The notes under the pieces were generated by a model. It made no database searches and was not told where the DNA came from. It was given only the letters and a program-made list of their open reading frames with translations. A stretch of DNA of 64,000 bases from Glycine soja (lineage: Eukaryota > Streptophyta > Magnoliopsida > Fabales > Fabaceae), in assembly GCF_004193775.1 (NCBI RefSeq), contig NC_041011.1, positions 41,981,167 to 42,045,166 on the forward strand, in the 5' to 3' direction. This document shows positions 25,006 through 38,698 of this stretch, piece by piece (position 1 is the first letter of the stretch; each line of letters opens with the position of its first letter). The position numbers and the translations under genes are program-made.

Positions 25006-25407
25006 TTAAAGATGGCATTCAAAGCAATTACAGGTTTTAGGGGTGAAGGAACAAAAGCCAAAAGGTCTATTGGGAATGTTGCAATTGATGGCATAGCAAC
25101 ATGGAGAGGGCAAGCAGATCCCTTTGGCTCCACCACAGCAGTTGCATAGTGCACATATCTGGAAGCTTCCCAATTTCCTTCTGCTCTCATTCATCATCAT
25201 CATCATTTGCATGGAAGTTGCACCACCATTTGCCAGCTAATAATGAAAATTAAGAAAATTCAGCTACAATTTTTCTGCACATTCATTGAGATTTAGTTCA
25301 GGGGGAGAGGAGAGAAGACTCACATTCACATTGGGTAAAAAAATAGACACCAAAATGAGAGAGATGATGATGAGGCCATGAGCATGAGCATGAGCAGAAG
25401 AGGGCAT
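25006..25407 (-). CDS. Small secreted cysteine-rich protein (104 aa)
   Basis: Two exons, 25407-25324 and 25236-25006, with a gtgagt donor and a ttag acceptor, in frame. Exon 1 encodes a signal-peptide-like start with a His/Ala stretch (AHAHAHG) and then the hydrophobic core LIIISLILVSIFL. Exon 2 encodes a Met run (MQMMMMMNESRRKLGSFQ) and a compact C-terminus with 12 cysteines: CALCNCCGG, then GICLPSPCCYAINC, then PFGFCSFTPKTCNCFEC. From memory this cysteine pattern resembles a plant family of unknown function that is sometimes annotated only as 'transmembrane protein'. The mature part would be about 75 residues with up to six disulfides. An apoplastic peptide or signalling role is only inference. 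It converges with the DUF707 gene. Confidence 0.75.
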
Positions 25408-28395
25408 CTTGACAAGTGCTTCTTCTTAGGTTTGTGTGGAAAGTGGAGAGTTTAATTTGTTAAGCGAAAACTAAACTGCATAGTGCATAGCTAGCTTTGC
25501 AGACTCTCTTGAGTTGTTGGAACCTGAGGAAGGACAAGGACAAGTGTTTCCTTTGAAATCAGAGTCCATGAAGAGTGACCCCTCTTGTCTCTACTCTATG
25601 CTCCCTACTCTCTAGAGTTAAGTCTAGAGTTGTAATCCCATGAAGTTTGATTGAATATGTCATCAATTTCCTATTATCTTCAAAACTCTTTATAAGCCCA
25701 AGTTAAAATAATAAGGCTCTTAAAAAAAATGTATTTTTAGGATATTGGTTAAAGAATTAAATGAAAAAATATTTTATAAAAATTATAGAATATAATAAAA
25801 ATATGTATTTTAATAAAAAAATAATTTAGATTTCTTAAGGAGTGTCCTTATCGGTTAGAATTTGCCAAATAATAGTCATTTACTTACACTTTGCAAAATT
25901 GTATAATACTTATAAAAATTCAAACAGAATAGTATTATCAGCATAATATTTTTTAAATAATGCTAACATTTGTACTCGTGATTCATTTTTATTTGAGGGG
26001 GACTCTCCATCAATTAGTCGCATGTAAGCGTAATCTTTTTCTTTTCTTAGTAGGCAGTGTATATAAACAATTACAAATTGATATACCATCATTTTTATTT
26101 TAAATAATAATAATGCGTTAATTTATGTAAATTGTTCGACATAACTTATTAAGACCACACATTCACTGGAAAGTTGTTAACTACATTATATGAGAGCAAG
26201 AATTTCTGAAAGTTTAGGAACCTCCTCTCATTAAAAAGACATCAGGTGACACTCACCACATCACATCAGAGCTCACGTTGGAAAACAAACGATCCTAAGA
26301 TAGTAAGAATTGTTACAGACTAAATATTGCTTTTCCTCTGATTGTTATTCTTATTCTTTCTTTCTTTTTGTCACTTTAATTAACAATCAAGTTTTAGATT
26401 ACGCCCTTTTTTTTTCGTGAATGGTCTTATCCCTGTACGTGTTTTCATTTTCAATTTGATTTGACTAGAGTTGATGAGATTGTCGGTCACACAGAACAAT
26501 TTTCATCTTTAACCTGTTTTCTTCACCACAACTTCCATTATGTATTTTCGTCAGCACCTGCTTGGACATATTTAACAGCGGTCAACCCACGCTCGATCTA
26601 ATACCGACACTAGTGGTTGTTTTAGCCTTTTTTTTTCAACTATCTTAATTATGATCTTTGACTCTCAGAAGAGAGCTCAATATTTTCATAGACTTAATCT
26701 GAGTCATCAATGAAACTAATCATCAATTTAAATCTTAATTACACTTAAAATTTCTCTTATCTTTCTAAAAATATATTTTACATCAAATTCAAGTTCTTTC
26801 CTCACAAACTTGACATACACCCCTTTGCTTTTGGAACATAGCCCCAAACAATAGGGAAACGCTGCAAACAATAGAAAATCCTTCCTCACTCCGTCACTCG
26901 GCATAACAGTGCTTGATGCAACTATTCTGCAGTAAATAGCAAATGCACGAATTATATTATTTCAAGGACAAATTAAAACTGTAGGAGGGGTAATCCAATA
27001 ACGTCTTATTTTCGGATATGCTGTAACTTACTCCCTCCTTTCGTATACATAGATATAATTATCTAATTTATTAAGATTAAAAAAATGATTAATTTAGTTG
27101 ATATCAATAAATTCATCTTAAATTTATAATTTTTTTAAAAATTATTTTTATCATTAATACTTCTTTCTCTTTTAATAATTTGACAATACATTTTCTTTCT
27201 TTTTTAATGAAAATATTTATAATCTAAAAATAATTAATATAAGAAATATTATAAATTAGATCTTACAAAAAGAAAAACATTATTTTAAATTTGAGTCTAA
27301 AAATAGGGACGGATGGATTAGTATACTAAACTCTCAGGACAATGTTAACCTATGAAAAAGAAAGATTTGGTTTAGCAATACCTGCATTTTAGTCATAACA
27401 TTGACGAGATTTGGTACGCAATACGACACGTGTTATCTTCGGCGATATTAATGCGACTTCCTAAAGCCTCCATTTTAAGATATAAACTCCAGATTTATGA
27501 ATTGATGCATGTGAACTGCAAAGCGAACTCCACGCAAGAAAAAGACATCTAGGCTGCAACAAAGCAATCAACCCACCTGTAATGGGACCATGCAATTTAT
27601 ATAGCTTTGAGCCCCACAGCATTCTCTACAAGAACAAAAGTACCATACATGTTGAGGCTTGGCATATTGGAAAAAGTACATTAGTAGAGGTTCAGCTTTC
27701 ACTGCCTCCAACATTTTCATAATCAAGACTTTTTACCCCTCAACTTCTGCCAAACAAAATCTGTCAAGGACAATCACCACGGATAGTTTATAAAGCAGGA
27801 GAAAATAGAGGTACAGATTCAAATTACATTCCAGCAGTTGTTATTTACATGGATATACAAAAGCATAGTTAACTTGGTCTGCTAAATTCTGGTAACAATG
27901 TACAAGAATATGAAAAATTGAAGGGCATTAGCGATACTGTTGGCTTGCCACTGAAAAGAATTCTATACATGCACAGTAGACAGCATAAACCCAACTGCAG
28001 TGAGAAATGAGAGGATTTGAAATGAGTTTCAAGTTTCAATCCGGCACCCAATAAATATTCAGAGTTAAAATTTGGTCATTACAGATTTCCAGTAAGAGGT
28101 TTTTTACATAATGTGAAAAGTTAATTAGAAAGAGTTGTGGCTTAAGGACAGAAGGATTGTTCACGTTGGGATTGACCAAACGTGACAACATTTGCTTAAA
28201 TTTATCAAATCAGCCAGGTAACATGAAATCCAGAATAATTGAATCTGTCAACTGCATTTAATTTCAGAATGACAGAATCAACCTGACATGACCTCTGTAC
28301 ATCTCCAGCAATGGGAAAATCAATTTACAGATTAATCATTTCCCCCCTCAGAAAAAAATTGTAAAAGCCAAATGACCCATTTTCAAGAGACATCA
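25408..28395. other. Intergenic: peptide-gene promoter and ZFN 3' flank
   Basis: About 25408-25650 is the 5' flank of the cysteine-rich peptide gene, and about 27800-28395 is probably the 3' UTR of the CCCH gene. The middle is AT-rich (a weak reversed or diverged copy of repeat sequence around 27040-27300). No gene is recognised. Confidence 0.4.
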
Positions 28396-31300
28396 TCATC
28401 CATCATCATCGATGTCATCATCACCAGAAGGAATCTGTCTTGTCTCTGATAATGAAAGCCGTCTGGGCTTTGCTGAGCTTGACTCAACAAGTCCTTCGGA
28501 AGATAAATTTAACGCAGCAGTTCCAGATGAAGATCCTAACAGATGCCTGCTTGGGGCATCAGCTGAAGGAGATGCAGAGATATTATGAGAGAAAATTTCC
28601 ATTGGGTGGTCAAACTTGCAACTTGGGCCAAATTTGCATATGCCATAACGAGAATAGAAGACACACAAAGGTTCTCCCTGTAAGAAATGGGACACTGCCT
28701 CTATCAGATTGCACTAATTCAATCACAACTCACAAGACCAAACTAACGTGAAAAAAAAAAAAAAACACAAATATTTGTAGACCTTCGCATTTTCTCCGAT
28801 TACCACAAACAAATGACCTCTCTACACGTTTATTCACTTCACCGAAGGGAAAGAAGAGTATACAAAATGATACTATGCAGACTTCACACAATTTTTTTAA
28901 AAAAATAATATGAAAATCACACCATTTCCATTACTTAATGATATGATACTTCTTAAATTCAGAACTTCTCAATAAATTCAGAAATAATGAATTTAAGCCT
29001 ATGAAAAACCAACTAGGTAGATAGAAACCCAACTTACAGGACGTAAAGGAAGGCCTATGGGACTCAAGACACAGTTAGGAGCAGGAACTAGCCTCTCTTG
29101 TGGGTGGTGGAACCGACAGACTGCGCCAAACTTACAATCTCCTGTCTTCATGTAGAATTGGCATTCGGGTTGACCAGGTCTCTCAGGAAATATGTTCTCC
29201 CTCTGCAATGTATAAAACCCTACAGGAACGGTGCCAGAACGGAATTGAGAATATGCCCCTTGTGATCCTGCAAGCTCACCTTGACGAGAAGTTCCATATG
29301 TTTGACCGTTTCTCATTGCTTGCTGTGGACTGTCTGAAGTAGAGATTGACCCCATTTGACCCTGCAAAAGAAATATTCCATTAGGACATCAGCAATGTCA
29401 GGTTCAACAAAACAGGTGTGTGCATATGTACCATGTTGCATTATTACTAAAGTTAAAGGATTGATCGCCAATGTATTCTGTTGAAAGACAAATACCATGA
29501 AATTTCACATCAACACAGGTACAACTTCAATTTTACAGAGGAATAATGACTCTAGAGACAGGTACATGGGATGGGATGGGAATACATCTTATTTGCACTA
29601 TGATGTTAAGAATCTAGTCTACACTCTACATCCATGATGCAACAAGGACTGTCCAAAATCCAATGGGAGCAATAGATGACGGAAATAAATGACCTTCTAC
29701 ATACGTTTAACATAATAATCCTGCTATCGTGTGCCTTAGAATCAGCCACAAGTCCACAACACAGAATAAAACTATCTTCTGGGTGTTGTTTATGACCTCT
29801 AAAAATAATGGATGAGCTTACACTGTATGCACTCCACCCAGGCACTGAAACCACTCCCTGAGGTAGAATTAAGGGCGCATAACTTGAAGGACCTTGCCAT
29901 CGAGGACTAGGAATGTATGTTCCTCCAGCATATGACTGCTGACCAGGCGTAGTTGGAGAATGGACGGTAGGGTAAACAGGAGAACCCCGTAATGAGAGCA
30001 TCATATTACTTGGTTGAGGATGGTGGAATTTGCAAGTGTTCCCAAATTTGCATTGTCCGGTTCTCAAATAATAAGTGCATTCAGGCTCATTCTGCAGAAT
30101 CAGGAAACATCGGAAATACATTGTAAGTTACGAGAACATTAATATCAACCAGAAAGCAAGCAAAATATCTATGAAAGGTTCAGGATTCAGATATTAAATA
30201 TCTGCATGCAATAACACCAAATTTTGGAAAATATAACCATAACATCTGAATCTATGCAGGTCTGAAAGCAGGTCTGACAATTTAATGGTTAACAAATGAA
30301 CAAAGATACAGTAATGAGCCACAAATTTATGAGCAACTACTATTGTAGTCATAATTATAAATGAATGAGGGGAAAATATTAATAACTAACAGGGCGGAGA
30401 GGATAGCCTAAAATATTTAAGGCAACTCTTCCAGCAATTCCAGCCTGATCTTTAGGATGATGAAATTTGCATGTGGCTCCAAATTTGCATGTTCCTGTCT
30501 TCAGATAGTACTGGAAAGACAGGGGAAAAAAAACACTTTGTTATGACGATTGGTGAATGTTTAAATAAAGATGCATGCCAAGATACAAAATTACAAATTA
30601 GTGCTCTGCACTGCAGTAAAAGGTTGAGAAACTAGTACATGCCTGGCATTCTGGTTGCCCTATTCTTTCTGGGAACTCGCCTATCATCCTTGCAGTGGCA
30701 ATAGCCTGATAAGATCATCGACAAAACATATCAGGTATTTATATTCTTCATATAAAAGAATGATATCGAAATAAAAATCATCAACAGCACAGTAAGATTC
30801 AACATTATATAGTCCCAGCTACAGGAAATTCATTCATGTGACTGAAAAGAGCATGTATGTGCAGATTGACATGCGAACATGCATAAAAAATGTGCTATAC
30901 ACCTGCAAAAAGAACAAGGAGAGTTATGTATCAACATCCAATTTGAAACACATTATACATATAGCTCAATTTATACCAGCTTCCTGTTAGGAGGATGATT
31001 AAATCGACACGTTGCACCAAATCTACAAAGGCCTGTTCTCATGTAATATGAACAATCCGGCTCCCCTGGACGCTCCGGATAAGATCCAGAATCCATTGTT
31101 TCCCCAGTCCTCAAATTCATCATCCACAGTGAATCTGAAAGAACATCACAAATAAAAGTGTGAACAGCATAACATAAGTTGAAACTGAAATCACATCATC
31201 AATGTACACAATGGCTGACTTGGTCTACAAAATTCCAAACCTTCAATCACAAAAATAATAAAATTGTCGGTGCAACTGCCGTTAGGAAAAAGCTTAAATT

Positions 31301-31666
31301 ATGATAATATAATTATAATTATTTTACTTTTCATAACTTCTCTGAAAAAAAAACAAAAAAAAAAAAGAGGCTCGATTGAAATCGAATTTGATTCAGTCAT
31401 AGGACTTAAATTATGATCTGAATTGAACACGTGACATCAACACCAAGTCCAAAGGCACAGCATTGGAAAACGAATAGTTGCTTTTGATTATTTTCCGCAT
31501 TTACTTGCAAAAAGGATGAGTGATGATGATGATGATGATGATGGTAGATTGTGAATTTTTTTAAAAAAAAAGCGATGAGGAATTAATTAATTAATTTGAA
31601 AGAGAAAAAAGAACCTTGAGGATTAGGGACGATGAGGTTGTGGTTGTTGTTGTTGTTGTTCTCCAT
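28396..31666 (-). CDS. Zinc finger CCCH protein with five fingers (ZFN type)
   Basis: Seven exons: 31666-31615, 31134-30977, 30705-30643, 30510-30391, 30091-29822, 29361-29038 and 28677-28396, giving 422 aa. Five CX8CX5CX3H fingers start near Cys45 ([10 protein letters not shown]), Cys90, Cys136 ([10 protein letters not shown]), Cys288 ([10 protein letters not shown]) and Cys334 ([10 protein letters not shown]). Three fingers are clustered in the N-terminal half and two in the C-terminal part, the usual plant ZFN layout. The N-terminus has a run of six Asn and the C-terminus is acidic (GDDDIDDDG). Proteins of this type bind RNA or DNA in the nucleus; the exact target cannot be read from sequence. 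Intron 3 uses a GC donor (CAG|GCATGT), needed to keep ECQ|YYL continuous. All finger residues are present, so the gene looks functional. Confidence 0.93.
31518..31541. repeat. (GAT)n microsatellite in ZFN intron 1
   Basis: About eight consecutive GAT units lie in the first intron of the CCCH zinc finger gene, close to its first exon. Confidence 0.85.
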
Positions 31667-34354
31667 TATTCACTTGAATTGTCATTTGCCACCTTCTCCA
31701 CCACCCCATTCCTCGAAAGAGAAACTTCTCCTCCCCACAAACCTCACCACAACTCTCGTCTTTTCTTTCTCTCCCACACGTGCCATCTTTTTTTTTATTT
31801 TTTGACTTTTCTCCCTTCGCCTCAGTCGTCTCGTTAACCAATAAACATTTTTTTTTAATTTACTTAAATAATTTGTGACTTAAAACGTGAGTGCTCACCT
31901 CACCTCACACGCGCTACTTTGTCTTCTTCCTATCTTGCATTTATTTTATTGGTGCCGCCAAACTCACACCACAAACTCTTCCCCTTTCCCTCTTTCTCTC
32001 CGCCTTTTTACGGTTTTTCACTTCTGTGCAACACGACATCAACTGCTTTTACTCTTTCTAGTTTCTATTCTCCTCCCAATATTTTTTTTCCTTTTTTTTC
32101 TTCTACTAATCTAAGGGCGTTTGTTTTAATACATGAAATTTCATTCTCGGGAATCACTTTCCCACATGTTTATTTGACAATTGCAATTTTAAAAAGATTA
32201 AAATTTATTTAATTAAAAAATAAAATAAAAAAATATGAAATAATGACGTGAAAATAGATAGTTATTGTAGAAAATAATTTTTATTCACATGAAAATTTAA
32301 TTTATCCACCATTTTATATCGAAATAAGAAAAAGATAATTATGTATATTTTAGATTTCTGGGGGAATCAATTATTGTTGACAATATATGAAAATGTGATA
32401 TTGCAGAATCTATATTAATAGGAATCTTGATGCATACCTCCAAACAAATGCCTCCAAAATTTCTTAACTAATTTTACCATCATTCTTATGTAAAAACTAA
32501 GAGATACAGTCAATTTTTTTTAATTTTCATGAAATAATTGTGGAATTTTTTATTTTATTCCCTTTTTCCCACTCCACAATTAATTTATCTGTAAATTAAT
32601 TAAAGATAAAAAGAGAAGTCAGTGTATAATTGATAAAATAATAATTAGTGTGATTTTGAACTATATAGAAACAAATTCTCCAAAAATTCAACAATTATGA
32701 TGATTTTGTCTATAGTTAATTTTTGTTGAAAAATCTGATTGATCACTTTTAGTAGGATTCTCCTATTTTAATCATATTTTTTTCATCCACAAAATTCGAA
32801 TTTAAAATCTTACTTAAAATAATTGAGTTCAGCACTACTCAGACCAATGATAATGGAGACAAAAAATAGTTGATGTACCCTATAGGAGCAAATTAGCATC
32901 TTAATTTATTTTATGTCATCTTTATTCCCAATTTATAAATTAACTAATAATATTAATATATGTTTAGTTTAGGGATATGATAAATTGTTAAATTTAGGAA
33001 CATAGATAAACAATTAAAAATTTCAATAATTTATTTTGATATTTTTTTTTAACTTTAGGAACTACTTTAACAACATCCTATAATTTCAGCCAAATAAAGA
33101 TAAAATATCAAGTTGAGCTGAAAAATTTGGAATCTACGTAGAACTCACCATCCAATGTTTTATTTTGCAATTGATGTGTATAATAGATGTAGTTAACGAT
33201 GAACATACAAATCTTGAAATGCAATTCCATGTGAAGAAAAATGCACAATATTACATGTAATATTGGTAGAAAATGTAGTATTATATAATGAATATGGGTG
33301 AAGATGATCTCAAAATCAGGGTTTAAAGAATAATAAAAATAAGACTTTAAAGAGTACAAACATGAGAGGTGTAAGATAAGGGTTTAAAAGGGTAAATTTG
33401 GTAGAAAAATATAAAAAGGGGGAATGAGAGTGTACTTAGTAAAATAAGAAGGTGTAAATAGCAAGGACTAGGACAAAATTGAAGTTGGGGGTTTCGGCCG
33501 AGTTTTTTGTAGCCAATATCTCGCATCAGACTAACTTACAATGGGCCGAGTAACTTGTTTCGCCACCTATTAAAATCCTCCTATTGTATTTCTAAGCAAT
33601 GAAACTCAATTCAATACAATAATTTCATGAAATTGAAATTTGAATTACCATTTTAGATTAATTTGTAAAAAGTAAAATCATAATTTTGTGGGGGTGCTTA
33701 GATAACATTATAGTGCTTCAGCCTTCAAATATTGTATGACAATATCTTGTTCATTAATTAGTTTGTGTAGATTATAAAATTTATAAAAAAAAGTATCAAA
33801 ATTCATTTAACTCCCCTAAGCTTCCATCCTAACCAATGTTGCTTGTTACTTAAAATTCAAGAAACACTGGATTTGGTCCCCAATGCCACGAGGTGGAGAG
33901 ATCCACCGGAAAGTTCGGTTGGGATATACTACTTCAGCAGTACTTCTAGTTAGAGTCCAAAACAATTAAATTAAAAAGCAACATAAATAATGGTTATTTT
34001 GTTTTACATAAAAAAAGGCATAATTAAATATAAAACGGCCACAACAAAACCAGAGAGATATAGGGATAAAAAATAGAAGAAAAAAAATGCAAAAAGTTGT
34101 TGTTGATGACTTACTATACAAGAGAGGCCAGTGAGTGAAGGAAACGACATTAAATTTGGTATTTGGTCATTCACTACTCCACCACCAACTTGTGTTTAAG
34201 GTGATGTTCGTTACCTGAGGTGCATTGATTTATATATGAGTTATGTGTATCTCCTTCGTTAGTTTCAACCAGCTTGACTTTCTATGCATAACAATATCAC
34301 TTAATTAAGTTCCAATTCCAATAATCTTCATCCCGTGCAATAGATACCAAAGAA
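31667..34354. other. Intergenic: ZFN promoter, repeats, RIC 5' flank
   Basis: Immediately upstream of the CCCH gene is a pyrimidine-rich, CT-biased stretch (31680-32110), probably 5' UTR or promoter. A possible Tourist-like remnant follows (listed separately). The rest is AT-rich with no recognised gene. The last few hundred bases before 34355 are the former 5' flank of the RIC-like gene. Confidence 0.4.
32115..32452. mobile_element. Possible degenerate Tourist-like MITE
   Basis: The left end gggcgtttgttttaatacatg is preceded by taa, and the right end has ccaaacaaatgcc, its imperfect inverse. It has no coding capacity. No matching duplication is found on the right, so this is tentative. Confidence 0.3.
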
Positions 34355-34381
34355 ATGGGAGACAAAATAGAAAGATTTCTG

Positions 34382-34386
34382 ATTCT
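34382..34386. repeat. Target-site duplication ATTCT (left)
   Basis: The five bases attct directly precede the left LTR and match attct at 38954-38958 directly after the right LTR. This is the expected footprint of integrase-mediated insertion. Confidence 0.85.
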
Positions 34387-34667
34387 TATTGGAACAATAA
34401 AGTTCTCACACACACTTACACTATGCACTCATTATCTCTCTATGTTAAAGAATAAGAGAAGACGATGAAGGAATTGATTGAGAGAAAATAGAGGGGACTT
34501 AGAATTCTGAAAAAACTTTTGCACTCTCATGCTTTTCATTGATGATCACTATTATTTTTATACACACTGCATGTAGTTATAACAAACTTCATAGTTGTCA
34601 AACTAATTTCAAAATGAATCACTAACTAACTCCTAACTAACTAACTGAATTATAACATACATCAACA
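34387..34667 (-). repeat. Copia 3' LTR
   Basis: 281 bp. On the plus strand it begins ta (mutated from tg) and ends catcaaca. It aligns along its length with the LTR at 38699-38953 and is longer mainly through extra taactaac repeats and a small insertion near the left end. Confidence 0.9.
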
Positions 34668-34674
34668 TCTTTCC

Positions 34675-37600
34675 TTAATTCAGATTTGTCAAGGATGTCA
34701 CTCCTAACTTGTCTCTCAATTCCTTGAACTTGATAGACTTCAATGAATTAGTTAGTATGTCTGTAACTTGATCTTCAGACCTACAAAACTCCAATTCAAG
34801 CTTCTTCTTACTCACTTGATCACGCAAGAAATGAAATTTGGTTTCAATATGTTTACTCCTGCCATGTGTCACAGGATGCTTGGCTAAATCAATTGCTGAT
34901 TTGTTATCAATCAACGACCTCATAGGACTGCAATCACTCAAGTTCAGTTCTTCCATTAAAGTTTCCAGCCATAGAGCTTGACAAGCTTCCATAGCAGCAA
35001 CAATATTTTCTATTTCACATGTTGACAAAGAAACTACACTCTGTTTCTTTGAGCACCAAGAGATTGGTGTTGTTCCAAATTTGAAAACATACCCAGCAAT
35101 GCTTTTCCTATCATCCTTATCAGCACACCAATCTGAATCACTATAACCAAACACTTCTGCTTCTATATTCTTTTGACTGTAAGGATATAAAATTCCAAGA
35201 TCCAATGTTCCTTTCACATACCTCAGAATCCTCTTTGCTGCCAGGAAGTGAGGTGTCTTTGGTTTCTCCATAAACTTGTTTATCAACCCAACACAATAGG
35301 CAATGTCAGGTCTGGTGTTACATAGGTACCTCAATGAGCCTACAATTTGCTTGTACAAGGTAGGATCAACTTCTTTCTCATCCCCATCTATTTGCAGCTT
35401 GATTCCAGTTTCAGTTGGTGTGATCACATAATTGCACTCCATCATATTGAACCTCTTCAAAATGTCTTCTACATACTTCTTTTGATGCATGAAAATCCCT
35501 TTACTAGTAGAAACAAATTCAATACCCAAGAAGTATGATAATTCACCAAGATCAGACATCTCAAATTCTTCCATTATTTTTCCTTTGAAAACTCTCATAT
35601 CTTTTTTACTACTGTCAGTCACTAGCAAATCATCTATATAAAGACATATTATCAAAAACTCACCAAAATCTGTGTTTCTGACATAAACTCCATGCTCAGT
35701 AATGCACTTGGTGAAATTCTACTGGACTAGGAAGCTATCAATTCTCATATTCCAGGCTCTAGGAGCTGCTTAAGGTCATATAGTGCCTTATTCAACTTGT
35801 AAACTTTATCCTCTTGACCTGCCACTACATAACCAGGTGGTTGTGTTATGTAGACTTATTCTGGCCCATTAAAAAATGTTGACTTCACATCAAGTTGATA
35901 TAGAGTCTAGTTTCTATTACTAACAGCTGCCACAATGAGCCTAACAGTTTCAAGTCTTAGAGCGAAAACCTCATTGTTGTCCAAATTATGTTTCTGCAGA
36001 AATCCCCTTGCTACTAATCTTGCCTTATACTTGGATACATCTTCATTAGGATTTACTTTAGTCTTATAGACCCAGTTCACATCAATTGATCTTTTTCCTT
36101 GAGGTAAGTGGACTAACTCCCAAGTCTGGTTCTTCTCAATTGATCTCAATTCTTCTTCCATAGCTGCTCTTCAATGTGAACTTTGTGAGGCTTTATCATG
36201 ACTCATTGGTTCTGATTCAGCAAGTAGAGCAAAGTGCACAAAATCCCCTTCTGCAGTGATTGCTATATCAGGATACAATTCATACTCTCTGAGTGTTTGT
36301 GGTACTTGTCTCCCTCTTTGTACCTTCTGAGTTGCTCTCCACCTGATGGTAATCATCTTCACTTTGTTTGTCTTCAAGGTTCACAATCACCTTTCTTTCA
36401 CCAATGTCAGTAGCATTTATTTCCTAATTCCAGCCCTTGGGTTCATCTATCAAGACATCTCTGCTAATCACAACCTTCCTCATTCTAGGATCATACAACT
36501 TGTAGGCACCGGTTGGATTATATCCAATGAGTATCATTGGTTCATCCTTGTCATCAAGTTTCTTTATGATTTGCTCAGGCACATGCTTAAAACACAGTGA
36601 ACCAAATATTCTGAAATGACTCACACTAGGCTTCTTTTATGATCATGCTTCTTCAGGTGTGTATCCCTGCAATCTCTTAGTGGGACATTTGTTCAGAATA
36701 TACACAGCAGTAGAAGTTGTCTCTCCCTAGAAGTAATGAGACATTCCCTTCCCTTTCATCATGATCTTGGCCATGCTCAGAATGATTCTGCTTTTTCTCT
36801 CAGCAACACCATTATGCTGAGGTGTATAGGAAGATGTCAATTCATGAATTATTCCTCCTTTATCACAAAATACTTGAAATTCATGTGAGTTATACTCACC
36901 ACCTCCATCTGTTCTAAGCACTTTGATTACCTTATCACTCTATTTTTCACTAAATAGCTTAAACTTCTTAAAGATGTTAAACACTTCACTTTTCTGCTTA
37001 ATGAGATAGATCCACATTTTTCCGGTAAATTCATTAATGAATGACACAAAGTAACTGTTACCTCCTAGGGATTTTACTTCAAAAGGATCTGATTGAAATT
37101 TTTTACTTGAAATAATTCCTTGGTTGCTTTGACACACAACACTCAACACATAACTGTTTTGGTATCTCAATTTGAGGGAGACCATGAACCATTTTCTTAC
37201 TTTTCAATTCACTTAAACTCCTTAAATTTAGATGACCAAACCTGTGATGCCACATCCAGCTTTCATCACTTATAGAAGCAGCCAAGCATTGAAATTCTGC
37301 AATCTAAATTCCAATCTTGAATATTTCTGTTTCTTGACAAATGGGCCTTTAGAATCAACCTCTTATTGCTATCAAACATCTTCATTTGATTGTCCTCCAT
37401 CTACATTGAGTAGCCCTTTTCTAGCAACTGTCCCAAACTCAGTAAATTATTCTTCATATTGGGAACATATAGCACATCATTGATAAATGAGTGTTGTCCA
37501 TCCTTCCTCTGAATCATCACCTTTCCAATGCCTTCTGTAGTTACAGAACTGTTATCTGCAAACTTGATCTTGCTCTTCACCTTATCATCAATGTTTATAA

Positions 37601-38650
37601 TCCACTTTCTATGTCCCGTCATGTGATTGGAACAGCCTGTGTCAAGATACCACAAATTAACACTGTCTTCTTCTGAGTTTGTAGTTGTCATTAGTAACAC
37701 TTATTAGAGTCAAAATCCTCATCTTGTGCCAATTGAACCTCATCTACATTTCTTGGAACCCTTTTATTTCTGCATTCATCTACAAAATGTCCCCATTTCT
37801 GATAATTATAACACTGAATCCCTTTCTTGTTAAATTTTTTCTCGCCCACTTTGTGATTCCCTCCACTTTTATTGTCAGTTTCTTTATTCTGGTTATGATT
37901 TTCAGAACTGCTGGAGCCCTCACTTGACCCCTTCCACTTATTGTTCTTCCACTTTCCCTTTCCCTTTTTATTCTTGCCACCATCATAGTTGTTCCCTTTG
38001 GTTGTTTGGGCTTGCATAGCTTGCTAAGCTGATCTTTGTGAGTTTCTTTCATTGAGCCTCATCTCTTGAGCTTCAAGTATTCCTTGCAGTTCTTCAATCT
38101 TCAAAGATCCTGGCCTTACTCAATTGCCACCACTGTATGATCGAATCTTGGCGTCAAGGTTCTTAATACCTTGTCAATGATCCCCAAGTCTGATTGCTTG
38201 TCACCATAAGCATTCATTTGATTTGTAATTGCCAAGATTCGAGAAAAGAACTCACCAATGCTTTCTTTATCACTCATTTGTAGAAGTTCATACTGCCTTC
38301 TCAAGGTCTGCAACTTCACCTTCTTGAGTTTGCTATCCCTTGCATAGGATTTCTCTAGAGTATCCCATGCCTTCTTTGCAGTATCAACAGATCTAATTTT
38401 CTGGAAATTATCTGCATCTACACACTGATGAATAATGAACAATGTCTTTGCATCTTTTTTCATCAAATCATAGCGAGCCACCTTTTGTGCATCAGTTGGG
38501 TTCTTTTTAGGTTCTTGAACCCCTTCTTGCACCACTTCTGTCACATCTTGAAATCAAAAAATTACCTTCATATGAGCACACCAATCATCATACTTCTTGC
38601 CTATGAGAACAAGCATAGATGTTGGAAAATTTCCATTCGAGGAAGCCATC
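34675..38650 (-). pseudogene. Copia gag-pol remnant with stops and frameshifts
   Basis: Broken pieces lie in order on the minus strand. Gag is at 38544-38116 and 38017-37691, with a zinc-knuckle relic CYNYQKWGH in which the second Cys is Tyr. The protease piece is at 37700-37401 (DTGCSNHM). Integrase is at 37285-36424 (HHRFGHLN, DGGGEYNS). Reverse transcriptase pieces are at 36161-35907 and from 35655 down (YIDD at the active site), with RNase H ending at 34675. The longest uninterrupted piece is the reverse transcriptase C-terminus plus RNase H (326 codons). At least several frame breaks separate the pieces, so no complete polyprotein can be made. Confidence 0.9.
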
Positions 38651-38698
38651 TCAATTTTGGTATCCAGGGATCTTGAACCTCAACTCTGAATACTAGTT

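Noticed and set aside
28440..29342. Plus-strand ORFs opposite the CCCH zinc finger gene
   Set aside because: Antisense shadows of exons 6 and 7; no family features.
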